From NCBI RefSeq assembly GCF_001642475.1, contig NW_019174072.1:1-64000 (forward strand): a DNA stretch of 64,000 bases, read 5' to 3'. A model generated the notes under the pieces. The model was not told the origin of the DNA and made no database searches. It saw only the letters and a list, made by a program, of their open reading frames with translations. Both the position numbers and the translations under genes were made by a program. This DNA is from Fonsecaea monophora (taxonomy: Eukaryota > Ascomycota > Eurotiomycetes > Chaetothyriales > Herpotrichiellaceae). Shown here one piece after another: positions 44,172-54,283 of the stretch (its first letter is position 1; each line of letters starts with the position of its first letter).

Positions 44172-47100
44172 TTACAAGTCGTCCTCCTCCCCATCGTCTT
44201 CCCTCACCCCCATCCGTGACCCATTCACGTTCGCCTCCCTCCCTCCATACCGACTTGCCGCTCTCGCTTCGTGGATTCTTGCAATCGCCCGATGCGTCTT
44301 GGCCAACCTCTTATAATCACCGTTCCTCTCATACTCTTCAGCGAGCTGCTTGTAGCATTCCAGTGCGTGCACGCCGTACTCCCGATCGCGGCCGTGCTGC
44401 TGTCGCTGTTGCTGCGACGATGGTGACAGGCCATCAATGCTTCTCCGAGCTCGAGCAAGCTCTTTAGCCTCTGACGTCTGAGAGTCTGCATCCTTGCTGC
44501 TGGCCCGTTGATGATTGCTCTGTGCATGTCCATTCTGGTTCGGGGGGACGGTCGACGAGTTCCTGACGAATTGATCCTCTTCCGGATCGGTGCTGGTGAG
44601 CAGGTCGACTAACTCTTCAATGGTTCCCACCAACTCCTCAAGCGCAGTCCACAATGCATCATCTGGCTGATTCGCAATGGTTGAGAACAATTCTAGCAAC
44701 TCTGCGATGAATACTTTGCGGCTCACCGCTTCGTTCGCCGTCACCGGTTTCGCTTTCAGGATCGAGTTCAGCGCACCGATGATTTCCGTCTCAATCAACT
44801 CGAGGTCCTCGCTCAGTGCCCATTCGCTTACAATCATGGTTTGCAGTACCTCAACCGCAACCTTGCGGAGGCCTTCGTGCATGCTCAGACAAAGATTAAT
44901 GGTAGGCGCCACAAGACTAGGCACATACTGCACTTGATAGCCTCCCAGTCTGCGGATATTGTATCGTCGCTGGTCGTCGGCGGTAGCTTCCCAACCCAAG
45001 CTCTCCCAGGCTTTGCGTAAGAGATCGGCGCCATGTTGGCGCACGTCGCCTGCAATTTTCCACACGGCGCGGCGTTTTTGTTCAGGAAAGAGCTCGAGCG
45101 TCAACGCAGGCGACGATACGAGCTTGAGGAGCGTATCAAGGAACGCCTTCCACAGCTGCATGTCGAAGCCATCCGCGTCTTCCGGTGTCGGGAGGTACGA
45201 AGAAATGAGAAGCGATGAGAGATGGTTTAGGATTGTCAAAGCCGATGAATGGTGGTAGATGTGCAGGCTAAGCCATGAGGCTGGAAATGCGTCATTCTTG
45301 AGAAGAGACCGCAAAACCATGAGTGTGGAGATGATGTACTCGGTGAGATCCTGTCCCTGGAGCTTGAGGTTCGAGGGGAGCTTCATTTTTGCGATTGTAG
45401 AGATGAGAGAGGAGAGTTCAAGGAGCGCTTCGTCAAACTGATCGTTGGCTTCGGATGACTTGCTCGTCAGCGGATAAGACTCTGAAAAGAGCAGGGACAA
45501 GGATCGTCGGCGAGACGGCGGCCCATCCGCAATCGTGTTGTAAGCAGAGATGAGTTTCGGCATGAAGTCGTGCAGATGAGAAGTTTGGAACCGTGTGAGT
45601 TCGGCGACAACTGAGCAGCACAATCGGACTTGCTCGTGCCAATTGTCTGACCGGTTGTTCGGGGTCCAGTATGGCGAAAGCCACCGGATACAGTTCTTGA
45701 CAAGCATCTTTCGGTCTTTCTCGTCTACCCAGATCTGGTCGAGCTTGGTGTAGTTCAGGATCAGAACGATTCTGTATAACAGCAGTTTTCCAGAGGCTGC
45801 GTCGCATGCGTCAATAAAGTCAACCGCCACTTTGATCACTTCCTCCTTGCTGAAAGCTGGCAGCAGTTCTGGAAGCCAGTCGTGGAATTTCTGTACAAGG
45901 AGCGTCTTGCTGCCCACAAGTGCTGGAGTCTCACTGCGCATCATCATCTGCAGGCCAAAGAGAATCGCCTGCATGTCTTGCTTGAAACTCGAGTGCTTCT
46001 CATCATTGTCTCTTGGCTGCGAGCCAAAGCGTCGTTGTTGGTATGACACGATCAAAATCCTCATGAAGCTTTTGCCAACCTTGAACAACGATCTCATATC
46101 ACGGGCGCTTTGAGGGTCCGAAACGCTTTGTAAAAGTCTGGTGAAACTGCGTATCAGGCATGCCGCGGCGTAAGGAAAGCGGAAATGGTTCTCAGTGTAT
46201 TGCTCAATCAAAGGACCCAGATTAAACCGTCGGTCATGGACGATTCCGAGCACCCAAACAATGTCGTTGAATATCAGATCCTCAAACTTGGATTCCCCTG
46301 ACTTGTGGACAAGGACTCCGAACAGCGCGTCCAACACTTCCCTAAGTTGCTTGACGATCTCGATCTCCGGAACAAACGTGAGTTTCTGTAGGATATCCAA
46401 CAACTGGACCGACGTCTGATGTTTCCAATTGACCAGGCTGACCAGGGTTCTGTCCTGCGAGTATTCTGTACTGCACAGGTGTGTATAGACTTCCAGGGAA
46501 GCAATCGTGGCCAAAGAACCTTCATGGATCGTCTTATAGTTGGCATTGTTCCAGGGCAAGGACAAATATGCACCGCGGCCATGGACAATGCTCGACGTGA
46601 CCTTGTCGTAAGCGTGCAGGATGAGCGAGTGCTTGCCATCAGAAATGAACGCCTGCTTATCCCACAGGGGCAACCAAGCCAGTGCAAACGGGAACTCTGG
46701 AGCATCCGCAATACTCAAAACCACATGACTTTCGGGGACCTTCTCGGTCGGCACTCGCAAACATAATGTCTGGTCCCACTTGTGGTCGAGTTCAACGGCA
46801 TTCGTTCGGAAGGCAGTAACTCCCGCTCCGTTCGACGACGGAAATATACAATGCTCCACGCGGCGTCCAGCGTTGTCACGTACCTCCATGGTTAGTTGCA
46901 GGTTCTGCAGGGAGTGCGCCTTGACCGGAGCCACATTTATCTCAGGATGAGACAAATAGGAGCCTTGGGTCAAGACTGCTTTGCTCAACGTGAGGTAGAT
47001 ATCTGAGCGTGGTTTGGACGGGGCCTCTGAGAAACCCATCTTCTGAGTTTTGGTGATCATATGCATCGACGTGGGGGTGTTCTTGATCAGAGTGTCTGCC

Positions 47101-48542
47101 TCAGGAGCAGTGTAAGGAGTCAATTTGAACGTAGCACTGGAGACGGGGTTAGACAGTACAAGAGCCTTGCCGGGACTATCCAGGAGCCGTGCCGCTGTGT
47201 CGCTGGATCCTCCAGGCTTCTCGTCGTCCCGCTGGGATGCAGACCAGATGGTGACGCTTTCTTCCCTTGACTGGCCATCCCTCATGATCTTTGCAATATC
47301 CAAGACGCCCACGCCAATGGTCCGAGGAACGGGGGGCCCAACAGGTTTGCTCTGCCCATCTTCCTCTTCCTCAATTACTGACGGAGTAGATGCCCTGTCC
47401 TGAGATTGTGGAGTGGTTCTCCCATTTTGGCCGGGCTGCGGCCTGTCTGCATTGCGCCGCTTCCCAAACATCAAGCTGGATCTCCGTCTACTGAGCGATA
47501 ACTGCCGTGGACCAAGAAGAGTTCCGTTTCTTGATGGCGCTCTTTCCACCGCTCTCTTTTTGGCCTTCCGTGGAGGTTCCGAAACCACGACTTTGACGAT
47601 AAGGAACAAGCGATCATCGGTCCCAACGTCGCGGGTACTGAGATCGGACAGGAGTGTCTTCATTTTGGAGTTGGCGATGGAACTGTACGTTTCCGAGAAA
47701 GGCTTGAGATTTCCGTCTGCATCCTTGAGATACAGAGCAAGACTCAGTGTTGTCGTGTCGAGATCAGTGCCCGCAACTGACGTGACCTCAAGGAGACAGT
47801 GGTGGAGGGAAGTTGCCTTGGACTTTTCGGAGGGCGTAGTATCCAGTGCACTCATGACTGACTGTAGTTTTGCCAGCTCGATGGCCGAGTCCTGCGACGT
47901 CAACAGTCGTCCTTGTCGAGCCGGGTCACGAACGATGACCTCGCCGCTAAGCATTTTGTTGCCTCGCACCAGATCCCAAACAGCCTCCCTCCGCACCTGA
48001 AGCCTTTCCTGAGTGGTGAGCACATCATTTAATAGTTCCCGCCTGGCATAGTCGAGTCGAGTGGTGATGTCCGACATCTGGTCGAGACGATGATACTCTC
48101 GGCGCAACACCAGCTCGGGGAGGTGCAGGATATACCACTCACGCAGACAGGAGGTGATTTCATCTACCAACGGCTCGGTGCTTGACGTCGGAGACTCGTC
48201 GCCGATTTTCAACATGGGCACTGGCGCGGGCGGTTTTGGCTTGCCCGGCTGAACGAGAGGGTCCACATCTGGACCGAGTTGTTCTCGAATTTCGATACAA
48301 CACTTGGGGAAGATGCCAGAAAAAACCCGAGCATCGGCGGCGGTCCTGATGCCGGGAGTCAATGCCGACAGCAAGGTGGGCGGCGCGACCAGATAGCCTC
48401 GACACCACGCACCATCTTTGCCTCCCTGCTCGATGACATATAACTGGTCTCCTATCTGAAGAGGGAGTTCGGACGGAGAAGATGTCGGCTGGAAGGGATA
48501 GATGGCAACCGCATACGACAGAGGCAGCGGCTGCCAGGGCAT
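44172..48542 (-). CDS. DOCK-family protein (SH3, C2/DHR-1) with truncated DHR-2
   Basis: DOCK proteins activate Rac/Cdc42 through a C-terminal DHR-2 domain. One exon, 1,456 aa from the ATG at 48542 (MPWQPLPLSYAVAIYPFQ); the frame opens upstream only with GTG. Seen: an SH3 domain at about residues 10-85 (AVAIYPFQP, GDQLYVIEQGG), a helical DOCK N-terminal region, a C2/DHR-1 domain at about 510-690 (RSDIYLTLSKAVLTQG, LPLWDKQAF), and the armadillo-like middle to about 1330. The DHR-2 domain is almost absent: only a helical hairpin remains (ALECYKQLAEEYE and AKTHRAIARIHEA, about 1392-1425). The lobe A part before it, and lobes B and C after it with the YFRVxYxGxGF-type strand and the nucleotide sensor, are missing. 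The protein ends soon after in GEEDDL. Fungal relatives are usually near 2,000 aa. Likely no GEF activity on its own. Confidence 0.88.
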   Translation of the reverse strand: MPWQPLPLSYAVAIYPFQPTSSPSELPLQIGDQLYVIEQGGKDGAWCRGYLVAPPTLLSALTPGIRTAADARVFSGIFPKCCIEIREQLGPDVDPLVQPGKPKPPAPVPMLKIGDESPTSSTEPLVDEITSCLREWYILHLPELVLRREYHRLDQMSDITTRLDYARRELLNDVLTTQERLQVRREAVWDLVRGNKMLSGEVIVRDPARQGRLLTSQDSAIELAKLQSVMSALDTTPSEKSKATSLHHCLLEVTSVAGTDLDTTTLSLALYLKDADGNLKPFSETYSSIANSKMKTLLSDLSTRDVGTDDRLFLIVKVVVSEPPRKAKKRAVERAPSRNGTLLGPRQLSLSRRRSSLMFGKRRNADRPQPGQNGRTTPQSQDRASTPSVIEEEEDGQSKPVGPPVPRTIGVGVLDIAKIMRDGQSREESVTIWSASQRDDEKPGGSSDTAARLLDSPGKALVLSNPVSSATFKLTPYTAPEADTLIKNTPTSMHMITKTQKMGFSEAPSKPRSDIYLTLSKAVLTQGSYLSHPEINVAPVKAHSLQNLQLTMEVRDNAGRRVEHCIFPSSNGAGVTAFRTNAVELDHKWDQTLCLRVPTEKVPESHVVLSIADAPEFPFALAWLPLWDKQAFISDGKHSLILHAYDKVTSSIVHGRGAYLSLPWNNANYKTIHEGSLATIASLEVYTHLCSTEYSQDRTLVSLVNWKHQTSVQLLDILQKLTFVPEIEIVKQLREVLDALFGVLVHKSGESKFEDLIFNDIVWVLGIVHDRRFNLGPLIEQYTENHFRFPYAAACLIRSFTRLLQSVSDPQSARDMRSLFKVGKSFMRILIVSYQQRRFGSQPRDNDEKHSSFKQDMQAILFGLQMMMRSETPALVGSKTLLVQKFHDWLPELLPAFSKEEVIKVAVDFIDACDAASGKLLLYRIVLILNYTKLDQIWVDEKDRKMLVKNCIRWLSPYWTPNNRSDNWHEQVRLCCSVVAELTRFQTSHLHDFMPKLISAYNTIADGPPSRRRSLSLLFSESYPLTSKSSEANDQFDEALLELSSLISTIAKMKLPSNLKLQGQDLTEYIISTLMVLRSLLKNDAFPASWLSLHIYHHSSALTILNHLSSLLISSYLPTPEDADGFDMQLWKAFLDTLLKLVSSPALTLELFPEQKRRAVWKIAGDVRQHGADLLRKAWESLGWEATADDQRRYNIRRLGGYQVQYVPSLVAPTINLCLSMHEGLRKVAVEVLQTMIVSEWALSEDLELIETEIIGALNSILKAKPVTANEAVSRKVFIAELLELFSTIANQPDDALWTALEELVGTIEELVDLLTSTDPEEDQFVRNSSTVPPNQNGHAQSNHQRASSKDADSQTSEAKELARARRSIDGLSPSSQQQRQQHGRDREYGVHALECYKQLAEEYERNGDYKRLAKTHRAIARIHEARAASRYGGREANVNGSRMGVREDDGEEDDL

Positions 48543-49326
48543 ATTAGGTAAGAAATGATCGGATGGCTCTGGAAGTCTCAAGACAGAATGAGGTCGGACA
48601 GGTGTCGTCAAGAATATCGGACGGATCTCAGAGTGGCCGGGGCGGTGGCCTCGCGATGATGGCCGGTGGATCGAATCTAGGGGCCTGTGCACGCTGTCCC
48701 TTTTCTCGTGAGATAGTCATGGGCCGAGGAGGGTGGAGAGGTCGTGTGGAAGGTCGATAACCTTGTGGAGGAATCGAAGGACGGCTCGGGCTTCGATGTG
48801 TGTTTGGTGAAGGGACACGAGGGGGTGGTGGGATGATCAATCGTTCGACTTTTTTTTGTTTTTCTGCGACGCGTTTCGAGAGTTTCGCACTGGGGTGTCA
48901 ATTCCCCGATGTTTGAAGACGACGTTGGCACCTGGCCACGCCCGCAAAAAGCTGCCAGTCTTGATCTCCGCTGCAAGCTCCCGGCACTTACCGCCTAACG
49001 GCTTTGACCACTAGTCGCCTAATTTTCCATCGTTAGCGGGCACGCCCAGTCCGGATCCAGCTAGAGACCTGGAGTTTAAAGCCCCCCAACTTGGCCCGCG
49101 GTCTTTTCTGCAAGGCACCAGCATCCTCTCTTGCGTGCCCGGTCGCTTCCAAAAGTGACTTGTGACAATTTCAAACAAGCCACTGCATACGTTTCTACAC
49201 AGTCAGTTTCATCATAACAGCCTATCGAGTACCGGAGTGCATGACCCTATCTTATTGTCGATTCCTGCATTCCTAGCAACATACGTGACTTGTGTCGCAA
49301 ATCCACGCAGACAGGGGCGTGGCAAG
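48543..49326. promoter_or_regulatory. Divergent promoter region of the DOCK gene and SDE2
   Basis: The 784 bp between two divergent start codons. It contains T-rich DNA near 48850 and a GC-rich stretch at 49030-49100. The frames that extend both genes upstream have no ATG-started conserved sequence. Confidence 0.6.
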
Positions 49327-50373
49327 ATGGAGGCCGTCGTCAACGTCTTGCTGAGCACTTTTCCAGGCTTGTCGCTTCCTGCGACGCTCTGTCTCCCCTT
49401 ACCAGCATCTTCAACTACCGCAGATTTAGTGGCCGCTATAGCAGAGCTTCTCCCACCTAATTTCCCAGAAACCACACACCTGACTCTGACCTCGACCCTA
49501 AACAAACCCGTGTATCCTACGTCTACGATCACCGTTGGGGAATTGACACGCCCATCGTCTTCATCACCATCATCATCATGTGGCCAGCATGCCTGCAGCA
49601 GCTCTTTCCTCCCCCTCCGACTCTCTGCACCGCTAGTGGGCGGGAAAGGTGGGTTTGGCTCCCAGCTCAGAGCAGCTGGTGGCCGAATGTCATCGCGCAA
49701 GAAAAAACAAAATGCAGAGCTTGCTTCAGGGAGCGCACGCAACCTTGACGGGAGAAGGCTGCGGACCATCACAGAGGCCAAAAACCTGGCTGCGTATTTG
49801 GCCACCAAGCCGGAAATGGATCGAAAGGAAAAGGAAGAAAGACGCAAGAGATGGGAACAGGTCATCCAACTAGCTGAGCAAAGGGAGGCCGATATGCGAG
49901 CAGGTAAGGGCCCTGATGGCCGGCGGAAAGGTCTTAGTGATGAGTGGATTGAAACGAAAGAGGAGGTTGGAGAAAATGTGCGAAATGCCGTGAAGATGGC
50001 TATGTTGGCGAGCGACGAGAAGGAAGAGTCTAAGGGAGTGTCCGCACAAGAAGGAGATAGCAGTGGCAGTGGAGGCTCCGGCGCCCCTAGTGACGAAGAC
50101 AGCGAAGAGGAAGATCTGATGGAGCTAGACCCAGAGGATATGTCGCGGCTCAGATCAGAAGCTGAAGCCGGCGACGTCGATGCCCTCTGGGTCTTGCAGA
50201 ATCGCCTCAAGATCCCCTCTCATTTGCTACCGAAGCCCAAACAACCAGCTCGCCGGTTTGTAGGCTTTGACGACGAAGATGAATTCTCGGGCAGTGACGA
50301 GGACGATGACGATGTTGAGACAGAGGCAACCATTGTCAAAAGGAAAGGCAAGCAGAAGGTATCCAGCACTTGA
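49327..50373 (+). CDS. SDE2: Sde2, ubiquitin-fold splicing and genome-stability protein
   Basis: Sde2 is made as a ubiquitin-like precursor; deubiquitinases cut after a Gly-Gly, and the C-terminal part joins spliceosomes to promote splicing of selected introns, at least in fission yeast. One exon, 348 aa. The frame starts upstream with GTG, so I took the ATG at 49327 (MEAVVNVLLSTFPG). Seen: a ubiquitin-like domain at about residues 1-106, then the exact hallmark LVGGKGGFGSQLRAAGGRMS with the cut expected after Gly106 and Lys107 as the new N-terminus (an N-degron residue), a charged helix (MDRKEKEERRKRWEQ), and an acidic C-terminus with GSGGSG. The UBL contains an unusually Ser-rich loop at residues 77-93. 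Confidence 0.92.
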   Translation: MEAVVNVLLSTFPGLSLPATLCLPLPASSTTADLVAAIAELLPPNFPETTHLTLTSTLNKPVYPTSTITVGELTRPSSSSPSSSCGQHACSSSFLPLRLSAPLVGGKGGFGSQLRAAGGRMSSRKKKQNAELASGSARNLDGRRLRTITEAKNLAAYLATKPEMDRKEKEERRKRWEQVIQLAEQREADMRAGKGPDGRRKGLSDEWIETKEEVGENVRNAVKMAMLASDEKEESKGVSAQEGDSSGSGGSGAPSDEDSEEEDLMELDPEDMSRLRSEAEAGDVDALWVLQNRLKIPSHLLPKPKQPARRFVGFDDEDEFSGSDEDDDDVETEATIVKRKGKQKVSST

Positions 50374-50962
50374 TAGATGGCGTGAACAACCAGTTCCTCA
50401 CTACTCCCGTGTTTTGCATGTTTTCTCACTAAGGTCGCCCACATTCATCCTCGCCTCTTTTTGCTCCATCTGGACGGCGAAGTATTATTTGCTTCCCCAT
50501 ACGACACTATCACGGATTTGTCCAACCACGTATGTACGGAGTTGCGCGGCCGAACTCAACATCTAGGTTAATGAGGTGGAGGTGAATATGCTCCTCGCCT
50601 ACTCTTAACATTAGGGGTATGGGTAGATCGATTTCCATGACAGATTCCTCTCACATCTCCGAGTGCTGTCGAATCTGAAGAACGAGAGTTCTCGCTCATC
50701 GAGTGAGGCTTTTGAGGAGTCACAAGCTTCACCGTCGTGTCATCGTCGGTTGGCCAACCTCACTTATCTCCCTCCCCTCCTTGATTGGATTCGACCACCA
50801 CCTCCAGCAGCAGCAGCATCATCATAAGAGCGTTGACTTGGAGAGAAAGGAAGGCCATCACTTCCACTCGATACCACTCGTTTTTGTTGCGTTTGTTCGT
50901 ATTTCGATCTATCTTTCTTCGTTGTTACAAGGCAAATCCTCCTCGCTATTGATTGTCGAAAT
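50374..50962. promoter_or_regulatory. Intergenic region upstream of the P450
   Basis: SDE2 3' side and P450 promoter. It has short CAG/CAT runs (50800-50828) and a T/C-rich leader before the P450 start. No gene seen. Confidence 0.55.
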
Positions 50963-52802
50963 ATGGCGCTGCCCATCTTCGCGTTGCTCACGTTGGGCTC
51001 GCTGGCTCTGCTAGCCCTGTACAGGTTCATCCTCAACCCTCTCCTCTTTCACCCTCTGCGGCATATCCCCTCTGCGCATTGGTCGATCCCAATCTTCGGC
51101 GATGCCTGGATCACCTACCAACGGTACATGGAGAGGAACAATGCCGTGACTTATGCGGCTCACTTGAAGCACGGGTCTGTCGTCCGTATGGGCGCCAACG
51201 AGCTGAGCGTCAATTGCGTGGATAACGGCATCAAGACCATCTATGCCGGCTCCTGGGAAAAGCACGCCTGGTATCCGCAGAGATTTGGCTCCTATGGGTA
51301 GGTGGAAGAAACCCCCAACATTGCCTTGTCACGGAATTTGAACCGTGGTTCTCGATACCCATCAAGAACGGACCAACAGGGGAAAGAAGAGAAAGGGGGA
51401 GGAGAACAGAAGAATGTAAGACTGACAATTGGACTGGGCCAGGGTCATGAACATGTTCTCTACAATCCACCACGGGCCACATTCGCAGAAGAAACGCACC
51501 ATGGCCAACGTCTACTCCAAGTCCTTCATCGCCTCTTCACCGCAAGTGGCCGCGAACTCGCACACACTGTTCACAACCCGCTACCTGCCGCTCCTTCAGA
51601 GACTTTCCGAGACGGGTGAACCGGCCGACGTGCACGACATGAACAATGCCTTCGCCATGGATTTTATGTCGGCGTACCAGTTCGGCCTGGCCGCGGGGAC
51701 CAACCTCACCCAGGACCTGGCGAAGCGGAGGCACATCCTCCACCAGTACCACTGTCGTCGGGACTACGAGTTCTTCTCGGCCGAAGCACCGTGGCTTAAG
51801 CGCCTCACGCGCGGGCTCGGTCTGCAAGTTGTGCCGTATTTCGTGGACGAGGCCAATGTCCTGCTGGAGGATTGGAACGCCGGCATGTGCCGCAAGGCGG
51901 ACGAGTTCCTCTCGCGACGAGCATCAACCGGCGGGGATGGTTCTTCATTGGTATATTACCCCGGCGACGAACCGGTCGTGTACAAGCAGTTCAAGACGGG
52001 CATCACGAAACTGCGCGAAAAGGACCCCAACGCGGGAAAGGCGACGGGCGAGGTCATCCTGCCGACCACCCGGCACGATGAATTACACGTCGGGAACGGC
52101 AGCAACAATAACACTGATGACACCACGACCGCGGAGATCTACAGCGAAATGCTGGACCAACTGGGCGCGGGCCACGAGACGTCGGCCATCGCCCTGACGT
52201 ACCTGTACTGGGAGCTGAGCAAAAACCCCGACCTGCAGAAGCAACTCCGCGACGAGGTCCTGACGCTGACACCACCGATCAAATGGCCTCTGTCTCCCGG
52301 CGCGAGGGACTTCAAGCTCCCGGACCCAAAGCAGATCGACGCCCTGCCGCTGCTCAACGCCATCCTGATGGAGACGCTGCGTCTGCACACGCCCATCCCG
52401 GGCATCGAGCCGCGCATCTCGCCGCACGTGCCGGGCGGGAGCACGCTGGGCGCCTACTCCCACATCCCTGGCGGGGTGCGCGTCTCGGCCATGCCCTACA
52501 CGCTGCACCGCAACGAGGCCGTCTTCCCGGACCCGGAGACGTTCCTGCCCTCGCGCTGGCTGCCGTCGCACTCGTCCGACGACCAGCTCAAGGAGATGCA
52601 CCGCTGGTTCTGGGCGTTTGGGTCCGGAGGGCGAATGTGCATCGGCAGCCACCTCGCCATCCAGGAGATCAAGCTGCTCGTCTCGGCCATCTACAGCAAC
52701 TGGGCCACCGAAATCGTCGACGACAACGGCATCGAGGAGATCGACGCCTACACCACCAAACCCAGGAGCAACCAGTTGATCTTGCGGTTCGTGCACGTAT
52801 AA
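50963..52802 (+). CDS. Cytochrome P450 monooxygenase
   Basis: Two exons: 50963-51297 and 51443-52802, giving 564 aa. The 145-nt intron has donor GTAGGT and acceptor GGCCAG. Seen: an N-terminal membrane anchor (LALLALYRFILNPLLF, residues 13-28), the proline-containing hinge after it, the I-helix oxygen-binding motif GAGHET (353-358), the K-helix ExxR as ETLR (Glu422, Arg425), and the haem loop FGSGGRMCIG with ligand Cys511. The chain is complete and all signature residues are present, so it should be an active ER-anchored enzyme. The substrate and CYP family cannot be told; no terpene, polyketide or peptide synthetase lies nearby. Exon 2 from about 52100 on is richer in G/C at third positions than its neighbours. 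Confidence 0.92.
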
Positions 52803-53698
52803 ACTTTGCCACAGGTTCACGCAAGGAAATGAACACGCAGGAGGTCTGGCAAGATATGAGAAATCAGGCGACGTGACGATGGATGCTGCTGGGGAATTTC
52901 CGCGGGGTTGAGTTGAGATGGCACCGGGGAAGACGTTCCAGCGTGGCTGTGCCATGGGCCCTAAATGATGATGCTTACAATACTAAAGGCTCGCAATTGA
53001 GACGAATATTAGACCTGTCAGTATCAATGCCACCCTAGTCATGAGATCTATTTCTGTGTCCCTGACGGTACTCGTGATTTCCACCAATGTAAAAGGATAC
53101 ACGATGTTCCCGCGTCCGAAGCGAAAAAGAGGTATATACGCATGCCTTTTCCGAACACAGGTCAAGTTACAATGTCTGAAACGTAGACCCCCTTTGTCTC
53201 GTATACCGCAGGCCGTCAATCCCCCATAGTACCTGGCTCATTCAGAAATCAGCAGTGGATGCCCTTTGGGCTGGTTGTTCTCTCGGGCTAAATGAACAAA
53301 ACAATATCCCAGCCTTGCACAAGATATGGATAGCGTTTGTTCGTTTGCTCGGGACGGTGCGCACTAGCGAGAGCCAACAAAGCCTGCATTCTCGAGGAAG
53401 CTCAAAGCATGCGAAGCAATTGATCCAAGTGCGAGGTCGGTGTGTTGGAGGGTTGGAGCCATGAGAATGGCAAAAGGGTCCTGCGTACTTGTTGTAACCA
53501 TTTGCTTACATCTCAGGCCGAAGGGTCCATGGCTACTCCTGTGATGATAAAATATCATATAAGCGCGGAAATGTTCAATGATAGAACAGTACCAAAGAAG
53601 TCCCTTAAAGCTCGACTAGAACTCGTTCCATGAAGGGTCATCCAGCTATGTCACTCTGAAATGAGAGGGCAGCACCATTGATATTTGGTACGTCCAGT
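52803..53698. other. Intergenic region between P450 and Clr5 ORF
   Basis: P450 3' UTR and the 3' side of the minus-strand Clr5 ORF. Short ORFs only; nothing recognised. Confidence 0.55.
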
Positions 53699-54283
53699 TC
53701 ACAGAGGCCTTCGCTTCTGAGCCGAGCTTGACCGGGTGGTGCGTGGGGTGGCCGGTTTTGGGTTCGCTGGCTTCTGTGTTTTGAGCTGTTTCCTCTTCTG
53801 AAAGCGCCGTATCTGGCGTTGGGAGTCCTTGCCTCCACGTGCGATGGATTCATCGTCAATGACATCCAACTCAGTCAAGACATTCTTGCGAAGGCCCCAT
53901 TTCCCCAGTTGTCGCTTGTACTGTTGCGCAGTGGCGGCGAAGTCATGTTTCTGTTGCATTTCAGCCATGACTTGGTCAAGAGGCAGCCTCGCATAGAGTG
54001 CATAGATGGTGAATTTGTGTTTCTCCCAGATCTGGGTCGGGATGGGTCGGCTGTGGTTTGAGCGAACCATGACAACGGCACGGACAGGACTTTGCGATAC
54101 CTCTTTCCGCGGTAGGCTCACCAAGCGAGAGGTTTCCTTTTTCAAAGCTGATGTCCCAAGTTCGAAGACCAAGCATCGGGTCTGTTCGTCAGTCTTATAA
54201 GATTTGCGAGGCCAGATGACAAGCGTGATGGGAAGTCTAAGGCGCTTGGACGACGTGGCAACCCTTTTCTGGAGCTCTGACAT
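53699..54283 (-). CDS. Small Clr5-domain protein
   Basis: The ORF codes for 194 aa from the ATG at 54283; a later in-frame ATG at 54070 (MVRSNHSRPIPTQIW) would give 124 aa and puts the conserved part close to the N-terminus, as is usual. Seen: WEKHKFTIYALYARL, LDQVMAEMQQKHDF and AATAQQYKRQLGKWGLRKN, matching the Clr5 domain (named after a fission yeast silencing protein, common at the N-terminus of fungal proteins). After it come a basic tail with RRFQKRKQLKTQK and a Pro/Thr-rich end. In most fungal proteins the Clr5 domain is followed by several hundred residues; here there are about 75. It may be a small stand-alone protein or the remnant of a larger gene. Function unknown. Confidence 0.6.
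   Translation of the reverse strand: MSELQKRVATSSKRLRLPITLVIWPRKSYKTDEQTRCLVFELGTSALKKETSRLVSLPRKEVSQSPVRAVVMVRSNHSRPIPTQIWEKHKFTIYALYARLPLDQVMAEMQQKHDFAATAQQYKRQLGKWGLRKNVLTELDVIDDESIARGGKDSQRQIRRFQKRKQLKTQKPANPKPATPRTTRSSSAQKRRPL

Noticed and set aside
49212..50210. 332-codon open frame antisense to SDE2
   Set aside because: Ser/Leu/Arg-rich shadow of the SDE2 reading frame; no family resemblance, and SDE2 is certain.
51310..51400. Perfect 5-bp hairpin resembling a tRNA T-arm on the minus strand (GGTTCAAATTCC)
   Set aside because: It lies in the P450 intron, the loop has one base too many, and no matching acceptor, D or anticodon stems are found around it.
52083..52955. 290-codon open frame antisense to the P450
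   Set aside because: Explained by the GC-rich third positions of the P450; composition is typical of an antisense shadow.
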